DNA of 6,926 nt from an uncultured Pseudomonadota bacterium (GTDB lineage: Bacteria > Lernaellota > Lernaellaia > Lernaellales > Lernaellaceae). The position numbers and the translations under genes are program-made. Positions 1-5,608 of this stretch are shown piece after piece (the first letter of the stretch is position 1; every line of letters starts with the position of its first letter). The notes beneath the pieces are model-generated. The model saw only the letters and a list, made by a program, of their open reading frames with translations, made no database searches and was not told where the DNA came from. The stretch lies in the NCBI GenBank assembly GCA_937967875.1, contig CALBTQ010000800.1:1-6926 (forward strand). The letters are read 5' to 3'.

Positions 1-1
1 C

Positions 2-1009
2 GATGGTCAGCGGCTCGGCATTCTGTGCGGAGAAAAGGTTTTCCTGCTGACCGGCGACGCCTGGCAGAAAACGGAACAGGAGCATTTCGATCGATGCTTT
101 GCCCTGGATGAAAACACCTTTTTTCTGAAAAAGGGAGGTATTGGTGACATTTATCGGTTGGAGAACGGAGTGCTTGAACAAATCGGGCACCTATATAGCA
201 AAGAGAAAACATATTTTTCGGATTTCCCTTTTGTTTTTTATAGGCGGGATCTGGGATTCTTCCGTGAATTTAAATATACCGGTGAACAGTGGCTTGATTT
301 GCCTATTGCTGAATACGATTTAATCGGGCCGGACGACGCAGTCGCGGTGGAGAACGACCACTGCCTGGCGCACTGGAACGGCAGCGAAACCGAAACCATC
401 GTCTGCCTCGACGATCATCCGGTGTATGAACAGTTTTCCCCGGACATTTTGCCGTTGTACATTGCCGGCATTCAATACAATGCGTTGGACGACATCTGGG
501 TGGCGATGACCTATGGCGGTTATTCACCGCTGGTTTTCACGCATTGGGACGGCGCGGACTGGGATAAAACCCAGATCGTTTATGAGGGCGGACAGGGCGA
601 TTTTCGCATCAATCTGGATTGGGACTTCGCCGATGCGCAGCACGGTTGGGCGACGGTCGTGGTGCATGTCAGTTACTATTCGCCGGTTTACACCAGTACG
701 CTACTATTGCGGTATTCCGATGGCGTCTGGACGCAAATCGAGAAGCCGCAGCCGCCGCTGCCGGAAAACTATTTAGAGTATGGTTATGAAAGCGCGAACG
801 ACCAGTGCTACGATATTTCAATGTGTGCCAGTAATGAAGTATGGTTGTTTTGTGAGCGACATTACGGCCATTACGAAAAATCGTTTGAGCGCCTGCAAAA
901 TTACCTTCTACAGTTACTTGAAGATGACTATTATTTTTGGGCTTTTGCTGAAGATTCGGACAATCAGGTGTATGTAGACTTTCATCTAAAGAAGGTGAAC
1001 AAACAATAG
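2..1009 (+). CDS. 5'-truncated propeller-like repeat protein
   Basis: The frame is open from base 2 to a TAG stop, giving 335 residues. No start is convincing inside the window, so the true start lies upstream. The TTG at 158 is simply an internal codon: open frame continues ahead of it and it has no well-placed Shine-Dalgarno. I do not recognise a named family. Short motifs recur: YRLENG near residue 51, HWNG at 124, HWDG at 181 and RYSDGVW at 237. These alternate with DDIW ending at 166, HGW at 216 and NEVW ending at 281. A spacing of about 50-70 residues with Trp/Gly turns is what a beta-propeller of WD/BNR-like blades shows. The role is unknown; a secreted or surface-exposed binding protein is likely but the N terminus is missing. 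The gene is visibly AT-richer at both ends than the genes after 1498. The next small ORF starts 9 nt after the stop, so the two are probably co-transcribed. Confidence 0.8.
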   Translation, partial: DGQRLGILCGEKVFLLTGDAWQKTEQEHFDRCFALDENTFFLKKGGIGDIYRLENGVLEQIGHLYSKEKTYFSDFPFVFYRRDLGFFREFKYTGEQWLDLPIAEYDLIGPDDAVAVENDHCLAHWNGSETETIVCLDDHPVYEQFSPDILPLYIAGIQYNALDDIWVAMTYGGYSPLVFTHWDGADWDKTQIVYEGGQGDFRINLDWDFADAQHGWATVVVHVSYYSPVYTSTLLLRYSDGVWTQIEKPQPPLPENYLEYGYESANDQCYDISMCASNEVWLFCERHYGHYEKSFERLQNYLLQLLEDDYYFWAFAEDSDNQVYVDFHLKKVNKQ

Positions 1010-1013
1010 GAGG
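1008..1013 (+). promoter_or_regulatory. Strong Shine-Dalgarno AGGAGG
   Basis: A perfect AGGAGG overlaps the TAG stop of the upstream gene and lies 5 nt before the ATG at 1019. It is the main reason to treat the 31-residue ORF as translated, probably coupled to termination of the upstream gene. Confidence 0.7.
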
Positions 1014-1018
1014 ATGCC

Positions 1019-1114
1019 ATGAAGAAGGAAAGACGTTATCTGTTTATAACTGCAGTGCTGCTTATTAGTCTTTTAACACTTTCCGGGTTAAGATTTCCCT
1101 TCGACAAACCATAA
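1019..1114 (+). CDS. Small hydrophobic peptide, 31 aa, single membrane segment
   Basis: The ATG at 1019 follows a perfect AGGAGG with 5-nt spacing and the frame closes at TAA 1112-1114. The peptide begins with a basic head (MKKERR), then has a hydrophobic stretch of about 15 residues (roughly Leu8 to Leu22), then a short tail, GLRFPFDKP. Two readings are possible. It may be a genuine small single-pass membrane protein encoded with the upstream propeller gene. Alternatively it is the surviving signal peptide of a secreted-protein gene whose body was lost. The head-plus-hydrophobic-core pattern fits a Sec signal, but no clear cleavage site is followed by a mature domain. A promoter-like element overlaps its last codons. 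No family is recognised. Confidence 0.5.
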   Translation: MKKERRYLFITAVLLISLLTLSGLRFPFDKP

Positions 1115-1128
1115 ATTCTTGTTATAAT
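1101..1128 (+). promoter_or_regulatory. Sigma70-type promoter with extended -10
   Basis: TCGACA (1101-1106, 5/6 match to TTGACA) is separated by 16 nt from a perfect TATAAT (1123-1128). The -10 is preceded by TGT, an extended -10 motif. Transcription would start near 1135. No protein gene follows closely; the next elements are a long inverted repeat and an intrinsic terminator. The promoter overlaps the end of the 31-residue ORF. The call rests on sequence match alone. Confidence 0.5.
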
Positions 1129-1150
1129 TTTACTGGAGAGAAGAAAATAC

Positions 1151-1275
1151 GGTTGGATGGGGATGCGCTTTGTTTCCCGGCAACTGTTGGGGGTCTGCTG
1201 CGAAAAGGGTATACCGCTTTTGGCCTTTTGGTTAAATACCTAGACTTTTCAAGGTCATCCCCATCCCAGCCAACC
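1151..1275. repeat. Long imperfect inverted repeat (15 paired bases, 5-nt bulge)
   Basis: The left arm is 1151-1165; the right arm is 1256-1264 plus 1270-1275. All 15 positions pair and the only defect is the 5-nt insertion CCCAG in the right arm. The arms enclose 90 nt. This may be the closing stem of an RNA or the terminal repeats of a small non-autonomous element; no clear flanking target duplication is visible. Confidence 0.7.
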
Positions 1276-1288
1276 TTATAGTTCGCGT

Positions 1289-1326
1289 GGTCGACGAAAA
1301 GCACGGTTTCGTCGACCTTCGTTTTT
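1289..1326 (+). terminator. Rho-independent terminator
   Basis: GGTCGACGAAA (1289-1299) and TTTCGTCGACC (1307-1317) form a perfect 11-bp stem around a 7-nt loop (1300-1306). It is followed by TTCG and five T residues (1322-1326). The T-tract lies only on the plus-strand side, so it should end transcription from the promoter at 1101-1128 before the lipoprotein gene. The four bases between stem and T-run make it slightly sub-optimal. Confidence 0.65.
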
Positions 1327-1362
1327 AACGGCTTGGTACGTTGATAAAAATGGAGAGCCGTT
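1327..1362. repeat. 7-bp inverted repeat behind the terminator
   Basis: AACGGCT (1327-1333) pairs exactly with AGCCGTT (1356-1362) across 22 nt. It starts immediately after the terminator T-tract. The role is unknown. The rest of the gap to 1442 holds nothing I can support. Confidence 0.4.
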
Positions 1363-1442
1363 TCCGGATTGCGGCATGGCGGCCGCTCAAGGGGAGAGGG
1401 TCGGTCATCGCGCCGATTCGTCCCGGTTTTTTCATGGGCCGT

Positions 1443-1471
1443 TTGTGATCGGGCGCGTCCTCTGGTAAAAT
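1443..1471 (+). promoter_or_regulatory. Sigma70-type promoter for the lipoprotein gene
   Basis: TTGTGA (1443-1448) and TAAAAT (1466-1471) are separated by exactly 17 nt. TGG precedes the -10, an extended -10 motif. Transcription would start near 1478, about 20 nt before the ATG at 1498, leaving a short leader with the ribosome site GGAGG (1488-1492). This promoter lies beyond the terminator at 1289-1326, so the lipoprotein gene need not depend on the upstream transcript. Confidence 0.55.
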
Positions 1472-1497
1472 ATTTCAATTCGTCTGTGGAGGAAGTC

Positions 1498-2820
1498 ATG
1501 CGTTTACGCGCGGGATACGTTTTTTCGTTGTTGGCGGTATTGTTGCTGGCGTTGTCGGCGGGGTGCACCTGCGGCGACGATGACGACGATGCGGACATCG
1601 ATCATCATGACGACGACGATACGAGCGACGATGACGACGATGACGACGACGCCACGCCCGACGACGACACCATCGACGACGACGACGATACGCTCGACGA
1701 CGACACGGTCGATCCCGCCGAGGAAATCGAGCAGGGCAAGCTGTGGCTGCACTACGGCGACGGCGACCGCGCGAACCTGCACTTTTTCGCCGCGGCGGAA
1801 GCGGCTCCGGAAAATCACGACGCGCTGTACGGTCTGGTGATCGGCCACGAACTGCACATCCTCGATTTCGTCAGCGTGATGGTCGATTACATCGAGACGA
1901 TTCTCGATTACGGCAGCCCGGTGAAGGACGACGATCCGGACAATCTACTCGACAACTTCCTGGATCAGGCGTTGGAGGGCATCCTGTTCACCACGACCAC
2001 CGAGCAGCGGCTGGTGGCGCAAAAGTGCCTGTCGTTGGGCTGCGAGTTCGAGCAGGAAGAGGAACTGTGGATTCCGTTGATCATCCGCTTCGAGATGCTC
2101 GACGAAGTGTACGGTCATTTCGACGATGCCGAGCTGCACGCTTTCCAGGCGCCGTCGCTGGCGATGCTGGGTCTATTCGAACATCTGGCGGCCATTTCGC
2201 TGGATCTGGATTTATCGATGGCCTGGTCGATCGTGGAAATCGATTGGGACGGCGACTTGATGGAAGCGCTGGGCGATCTGGTCGATATTCTGCTGTACAT
2301 GCTGACCGATCCGCAGTACCCGAATCTGCTGACGCTGCCGACCGAGAACGTCGAGCAGTTCCAATTGGCCGGTCTGCACCTGGCGCTGGCCTGCGACGAG
2401 TTGATCGAGGGTTTCGAGGCGATCCGGGCCGACACGGACGACCAGACGCCGGACATCCTGGCCTATGAGGATCTCAACGGCGATCATCAATACAGTGAGG
2501 GCGAGCCGTACCGCATTCCGGGCCTGGGCGTGTTGGACGACAGCGATATGAAAATCGTCGCGGCGGTGCTGTACATCGCCGAGGAGTTGCGCGGCAGCCT
2601 GCTGGATTACACCGAGTACGATCCGGATCCGGAAACGGTCGATCCGTTCCACCTGTCGTACTTCAACGAGCTGCTGGCGGCGCTCGGCTGGCCGCGGCTG
2701 ATTCCCGACTGGTCGTTCCTTACGTTCGACCTGGGCGCGATGTACGCCGAACCGGGGCACGACGGCCTCAAAAAGACGCTGGTGTTGATTCTGGAAATTG
2801 CGGACCTGTTCTTGCCTTGA
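1498..2820 (+). CDS. Lipoprotein with N-terminal poly-Asp spacer, TPR-like and EF-hand-like motifs
   Basis: The 440-residue product starts at ATG 1498, chosen because GGAGG lies 5 nt upstream and a lipoprotein signal follows at once. Upstream open frame (to 1369) has no such signal. A basic start, a hydrophobic core at about residues 6-21 and LSAGC place the lipidated Cys at 23; Thr at +2 does not argue for inner-membrane retention. Residues 27-72 are mostly Asp, in blocks broken by Thr, Ser, Ala, Pro or Ile, with HisHis at 36-37; this should be an unstructured, very acidic spacer. Residues 78-113 resemble one TPR unit (GKLWLHYGDGDRA, then AAPENHDALYGL). The middle is helical. Residues 325-336 (DLNGDHQYSEGE) match an EF-hand-type calcium loop at positions 1, 3, 5, 9 and 12. 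It probably sits in the outer membrane, perhaps facing outward. Function is unknown. The outer-membrane barrel gene follows after 35 nt, suggesting an operon. Confidence 0.9.
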   Translation: MRLRAGYVFSLLAVLLLALSAGCTCGDDDDDADIDHHDDDDTSDDDDDDDDATPDDDTIDDDDDTLDDDTVDPAEEIEQGKLWLHYGDGDRANLHFFAAAEAAPENHDALYGLVIGHELHILDFVSVMVDYIETILDYGSPVKDDDPDNLLDNFLDQALEGILFTTTTEQRLVAQKCLSLGCEFEQEEELWIPLIIRFEMLDEVYGHFDDAELHAFQAPSLAMLGLFEHLAAISLDLDLSMAWSIVEIDWDGDLMEALGDLVDILLYMLTDPQYPNLLTLPTENVEQFQLAGLHLALACDELIEGFEAIRADTDDQTPDILAYEDLNGDHQYSEGEPYRIPGLGVLDDSDMKIVAAVLYIAEELRGSLLDYTEYDPDPETVDPFHLSYFNELLAALGWPRLIPDWSFLTFDLGAMYAEPGHDGLKKTLVLILEIADLFLP

Positions 2821-2855
2821 ACTTCAAGTCATTTGACGCACAAACGATAGATGGG

Positions 2856-3683
2856 ATGAAAACGATGCGTAAAGCGATGATCGGTTGTATGGCGGCGCTG
2901 CTGTTGTTGCTGTGGACGACCGGGGCGTGGGCCGACGCGTTCACCATGCCCGAAAGCCAGTTTCTCGGCCGTTTCGGCGTGCACTATTTCACTTCCAAGG
3001 CGTTCCGCGACGATGACGGCGAATTACAGGATTACGGCGATGAAATGTATTACCGCGACGTCGCCGGCTTCGGCGAACTGGCCGTGGGCGTAACCGAGAC
3101 GATCGAAATCGACGTCAATTTGATCATGGGTTGGCAGCATCTGACCGCCGACGGCGTGGACGAAACCAATTGGGCGCTGCGCGACATCAACCTGGGCGTG
3201 CAGTGGATGGCGCTGGGCGGCAATCGCGCGGCGTTGTCGCTGGCCGGCGGCGTCAAAATGCCGTTCTTCTACGACAAGGACAAAGACCTGCCCGCGGGCG
3301 ACGGCCAAATCGATTTCGACGGCCGCTTGCTGGCCGCGGTGCGCTTTTCGTTGTTTACTGCGGGCATCGACGGCGGGTATCGGCTGCGCTTGGAAGATCC
3401 GGCGAACGTGTGGATTTACGGCGCGGAAGTCAACTTCGCCTACAGCATCGTGTTCGGCGGAGCGCGCCTCAACGGCGAAACGGCCGCCGGCGAGGCCGAA
3501 GACGACGCCGAATGGAATTTCTTCTACCAGGGACCGGAATACGATCGGCTGACCGGCAACGTCAATCTGGGCGTGTTTTTCGCCCAGCATTGGGCGCTGG
3601 AATTTCTGACGCTCATTCCGCTCAGCGGGCGCAACGTCGCCAGCGGTCCGACCTACCGCCTGGCGTTGCTGTATCGTTATTGA
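2856..3683 (+). CDS. Outer-membrane beta-barrel protein
   Basis: The 275-residue product has a Sec signal: a basic start, a Leu-rich core at about residues 13-20, and cleavage likely after AWA at residue 26. The mature part consists of alternating polar and hydrophobic stretches bounded by Gly/Asp turns (for example ETIEIDVNLIMGW, INLGVQWMAL, VWIYGAEVNFAYSIVFG). It ends LALLYRY with a terminal Tyr, the usual C-terminal signal for BAM-mediated insertion. Length suits a barrel of roughly 10-12 strands. I cannot name the family or a substrate. Start choice is uncertain: ATG 2856 is used here. ATG 2865 is in frame and has GGGA 8 nt upstream, so it may be the true start. A TTG at 2817 overlapping the previous stop would spoil the signal peptide. 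It is probably co-transcribed with the lipoprotein gene. Confidence 0.85.
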   Translation: MKTMRKAMIGCMAALLLLLWTTGAWADAFTMPESQFLGRFGVHYFTSKAFRDDDGELQDYGDEMYYRDVAGFGELAVGVTETIEIDVNLIMGWQHLTADGVDETNWALRDINLGVQWMALGGNRAALSLAGGVKMPFFYDKDKDLPAGDGQIDFDGRLLAAVRFSLFTAGIDGGYRLRLEDPANVWIYGAEVNFAYSIVFGGARLNGETAAGEAEDDAEWNFFYQGPEYDRLTGNVNLGVFFAQHWALEFLTLIPLSGRNVASGPTYRLALLYRY

Positions 3684-3696
3684 GTATGCGAACCGT

Positions 3697-3725
3697 TTGA
3701 CCATTCTTGCCGCTCACCTTACAAT
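3697..3725 (+). promoter_or_regulatory. Near-consensus sigma70 promoter
   Basis: TTGACC (3697-3702) and TACAAT (3720-3725) each match consensus at 5 of 6 positions and are 17 nt apart, the optimal spacing. Transcription would start near 3732, giving a leader of about 75 nt before ATG 3807. It is the best promoter match in the window and separates the Asp-box protein gene from the upstream pair. Confidence 0.65.
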
Positions 3726-3737
3726 TCGTCCTCTGCG

Positions 3738-3755
3738 ACGACGGAGATCCGTCGT
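3738..3755 (+). promoter_or_regulatory. Hairpin at the 5' end of the leader
   Basis: ACGACGG (3738-3744) and CCGTCGT (3749-3755) form a perfect 7-bp stem with a 4-nt loop, starting about 6 nt after the predicted transcription start. No T-tract follows, so it is not a terminator. It may protect the mRNA 5' end or be a regulator site. An outer pairing ACAAT (3721-3725) with ATTGT (3758-3762) overlaps the promoter -10 and so exists only in DNA. Confidence 0.4.
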
Positions 3756-3806
3756 GGATTGTACCGGCGAAGATTATTGGCCTCTGGCGGCCAAGGAGAA
3801 GTTGAC

Positions 3807-5501
3807 ATGCGTAAATCGATACTGTTCATCTTGATGATCGCCTTGATCGCATTCATGGCGGCGACCGCGACGGCCGAGTACGGCGAGTGGGAAAAACTGT
3901 ACGGCCTGGGCGGCACGCCCGGCCTGAGCAACGCCGCGATCATGGCGCTGGGCGTGGGCGACATGGACAACCTGTATTCCATCGGCGTGCACCAGACCAG
4001 CGGTTTGAATATCGATACCGCCTGGAAGAGCGAAGACGGCGGTCTGCACTGGAGCACCATCTATTCGATCAACATGGATCTGATCAGCGGCTGCGACATG
4101 CTGGACATGTTCGACATTTTCATGGCCGCCGACGCCGCCGGGCCGGACAATGCGGTCTTCGCGGGCTTCAAGATCGACGAGGAATGCATCGAACAGCATG
4201 AATTCCCCGGTTGTCTGTTCCTGTGCATGGCCAACATTCACGGCCGGATGAAATACACCGAGGACGGCGGCGAAACGCTGGAAGAAGCGACCGTCAACGC
4301 GCCGACCTTCCTGAACATGGTGATGCGCATTCAGATGATTAACGAGAACGTCGGTTACGCGGCGGGCGCGCCAAACGTTTTGTGGAAAACCACCGACGGC
4401 GGCAAGACCTGGGAAGACGGCAACGCGCCGGGCAATCTGATGACCTTCTACAACGACGTGGATTTCATCGACGAGGAAGTCGGTTTCCTCGCGGCGGGCA
4501 TTCCCGAAGAGGAAAAAGGATTTGCACCGACCTCGACCGACGATTCCGAGGAAATGTTCGAGTGGCTGCTGCACCGCCAGCGAATGCTCAGCGATCCGCT
4601 TTACCGTTGGCAGGTCCAGGAAGATTCGCTATGCAAGGACGACGACCCGAAGATGTCCAGCGGCAAGGTGTACCGCACGCGCGACGGCGGCGAAACCTGG
4701 GATCTGGTGCTGGACGATACGCACGACGGTTACGTCGACATCACGATGGTCGACGAGAACATCGGTTGGATCATCGGCGAGCCGCACGCGCAGGTCGCCG
4801 GCAAGCTTTCCTCCCTCTACTACACGAACGACGGCGGCGACACCTGGGAAGACGTCAGCGATCGTCTGCCGACCTCGGTGGAGGCGGGCACGAAATTCAA
4901 ACTGTATCGCAGCATGTTCTCCGGCAACGGCCAGATCGGCTTCCTCGCTGGGGCCGCGATGCGCGGGATAGCGGCGTACGGTCTGATTCTGTACACCGAG
5001 GACGGCGGCCTGACCTGGACCGAAGACACGTCCTATACCGAAGATGTCGTCAGCGTGCTGATGGATTTCAAGTGGGCCAACAATCACGTCCTGTACGGCG
5101 CGGGCATGGACAAGGCCGTGGGTAAATACACCCAGCCCAATACCGGCCCGACCGCCATCGCCGGCGACGATCAGACCGTCGCCCTTGCCGCGGCTGTACA
5201 GCTTGACGGCTCGGCCTCAACGGATCCCGACGGCGACACGCTGTCCTTCTACTGGGAACAGACCGCCGGAGCTCCGGTGGAACTGACCGGCGCGGAAACG
5301 GCCACGCCGACCTTCGACGCCGGCGGGTTGGGCGACCTGGAATTCACCCTGACCGTCAGCGACGGCAGCGAGGACGACGCCGATACGGTGGTCGTCAGTG
5401 TGACCGAAGACGGTGAAGACGACGACACCGACGACGATGACGGCGGCAATGATGACGACGATGACGATGACGACGACGATGACGACGGGTGCGGGTGCTG
5501 A
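3807..5501 (+). CDS. Secreted Asp-box (BNR) propeller with PKD-like domain and poly-Asp-GCGC tail
   Basis: The start is ATG 3807: AAGGAG (3793-3798) lies 8 nt upstream and a signal peptide begins there, giving 564 residues. An earlier in-frame ATG at 3759 adds 16 residues without a signal. The signal runs to about Ala23 (ATA before EYGEW). Six Asp-box motifs (S/T-x-D-G-G-x-x-W type) end near residues 82, 158 (Leu instead of Trp), 202, 298, 347 and 404, as in sialidase/YCF48-like propellers. Such proteins are often labelled photosystem II assembly factor-like, but nothing here indicates photosynthesis, and no sialidase catalytic set is seen. Residues about 445-535 form a PKD/K319-like Ig fold (DGSASTDPDGD, then FTLTVSDGS). 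An acidic stretch ends in 12 consecutive Asp (549-560) and Gly-Cys-Gly-Cys at the C terminus. No transmembrane segment follows, unlike MYXO-CTERM or GlyGly-CTERM signals. It is probably a surface or extracellular binding protein transcribed alone. Confidence 0.92.
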   Translation: MRKSILFILMIALIAFMAATATAEYGEWEKLYGLGGTPGLSNAAIMALGVGDMDNLYSIGVHQTSGLNIDTAWKSEDGGLHWSTIYSINMDLISGCDMLDMFDIFMAADAAGPDNAVFAGFKIDEECIEQHEFPGCLFLCMANIHGRMKYTEDGGETLEEATVNAPTFLNMVMRIQMINENVGYAAGAPNVLWKTTDGGKTWEDGNAPGNLMTFYNDVDFIDEEVGFLAAGIPEEEKGFAPTSTDDSEEMFEWLLHRQRMLSDPLYRWQVQEDSLCKDDDPKMSSGKVYRTRDGGETWDLVLDDTHDGYVDITMVDENIGWIIGEPHAQVAGKLSSLYYTNDGGDTWEDVSDRLPTSVEAGTKFKLYRSMFSGNGQIGFLAGAAMRGIAAYGLILYTEDGGLTWTEDTSYTEDVVSVLMDFKWANNHVLYGAGMDKAVGKYTQPNTGPTAIAGDDQTVALAAAVQLDGSASTDPDGDTLSFYWEQTAGAPVELTGAETATPTFDAGGLGDLEFTLTVSDGSEDDADTVVVSVTEDGEDDDTDDDDGGNDDDDDDDDDDDDGCGC

Positions 5502-5509
5502 TAAAGCCG

Positions 5510-5534
5510 AATTCCGAATGCGGAATGCGGAATT
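5510..5534. repeat. GCGGAAT heptamer repeat within an inverted repeat
   Basis: Just after the stop at 5501, AATTCCG (5510-5516) pairs with CGGAATT (5528-5534). Between and across them the heptamer GCGGAAT occurs twice in tandem. An alternative shorter hairpin, ATTCCG with CGGAAT around a 4-nt loop, is also possible. Only four T residues follow (5533-5536), so it would be a weak terminator at best; it looks more like a short intergenic repeat. Confidence 0.45.
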
Positions 5535-5576
5535 TTAGGGAGTAATCAGGACATAGGTAACACTTTTGTTGGTTCG

Positions 5577-5608
5577 GGCGGTCCGCTCAGGCGGGCCGCT
5601 CTTCTTTT
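5577..5608 (+). terminator. Rho-independent terminator overlapping the convergent gene
   Basis: GGCGGTCCGC (5577-5586) and GCGGGCCGCT (5591-5600) form a 10-bp GC-rich stem (two G-U pairs) with loop TCAG, followed by CTTCTTTT (5601-5608). The T-rich tail is on the plus-strand side, so it should stop the transcript of the Asp-box protein gene. The loop contains the complement of the stop codon of the minus-strand gene, and the 3' arm and T-tract encode its last residues (KEERPA). Confidence 0.7.

Larger units (their letters stand above)
1135..1326 (+). ncRNA. Candidate structured RNA or leader, about 190 nt
   Basis: The stretch from the predicted start of the 1123-1128 promoter to the T-tract of the terminator holds no convincing gene. 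It contains a long closing helix: 1151-1165 (GGTTGG then ATGGGGATG) pairs with CATCCCCAT at 1256-1264 and CCAACC at 1270-1275, with a 5-nt bulge (CCCAG) on the 3' side. Inside it are smaller possible helices: CCC/CAA with TTG/GGG at about 1176-1192, GGTAT (1209-1213) with ATACC (1236-1240), and AAAAGG with CCTTTT as an alternative. I do not recognise a known family such as 6S, SRP, tmRNA, RNase P or a common riboswitch. Alternatives are a leader/attenuator for the lipoprotein gene at 1498, or a 125-bp MITE-like repeat whose ends are the inverted repeats. Confidence 0.4.

Noticed and set aside
117..145. T6/A5 tract with hairpin and internal GGGAGG, suggesting frameshift or restart
   Set aside because: The reading frame is open on both sides in the same frame, and no start codon in that frame lies at a proper distance.
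1157..1243. 28-codon plus-strand ORF in the structured region
   Set aside because: Its ATG lies inside the closing helix and the nearest GGAG is too far upstream (about 18 nt). Structure explains the segment better.
1400..1432. Possible second terminator before a T6 run at 1427-1432
   Set aside because: The only stem (GGTCGG with CCGATT) needs two G-U pairs and is separated from the T-run by several bases.
1350..1448. 32-residue ORF before the lipoprotein gene
   Set aside because: There is no Shine-Dalgarno, no hydrophobic or conserved feature, and it runs into the lipoprotein promoter.
1122..1598. Minus-strand ORF of 158 codons
   Set aside because: It overlaps the promoter, signal peptide and start of the lipoprotein gene, has no ribosome site and has low-complexity sequence opposite the Asp codons. 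It is a shadow frame.
1561..1713. GACGAC-rich stretch as a CRISPR-like or tandem repeat array
   Set aside because: There are no regular spacers; it is the Asp-rich linker of the lipoprotein.
5406..5486. GAC/GAT repeats read as a non-coding microsatellite
   Set aside because: They are in frame with a clear secreted protein and encode its Asp tract. Mixed use of both Asp codons argues against simple slippage noise.
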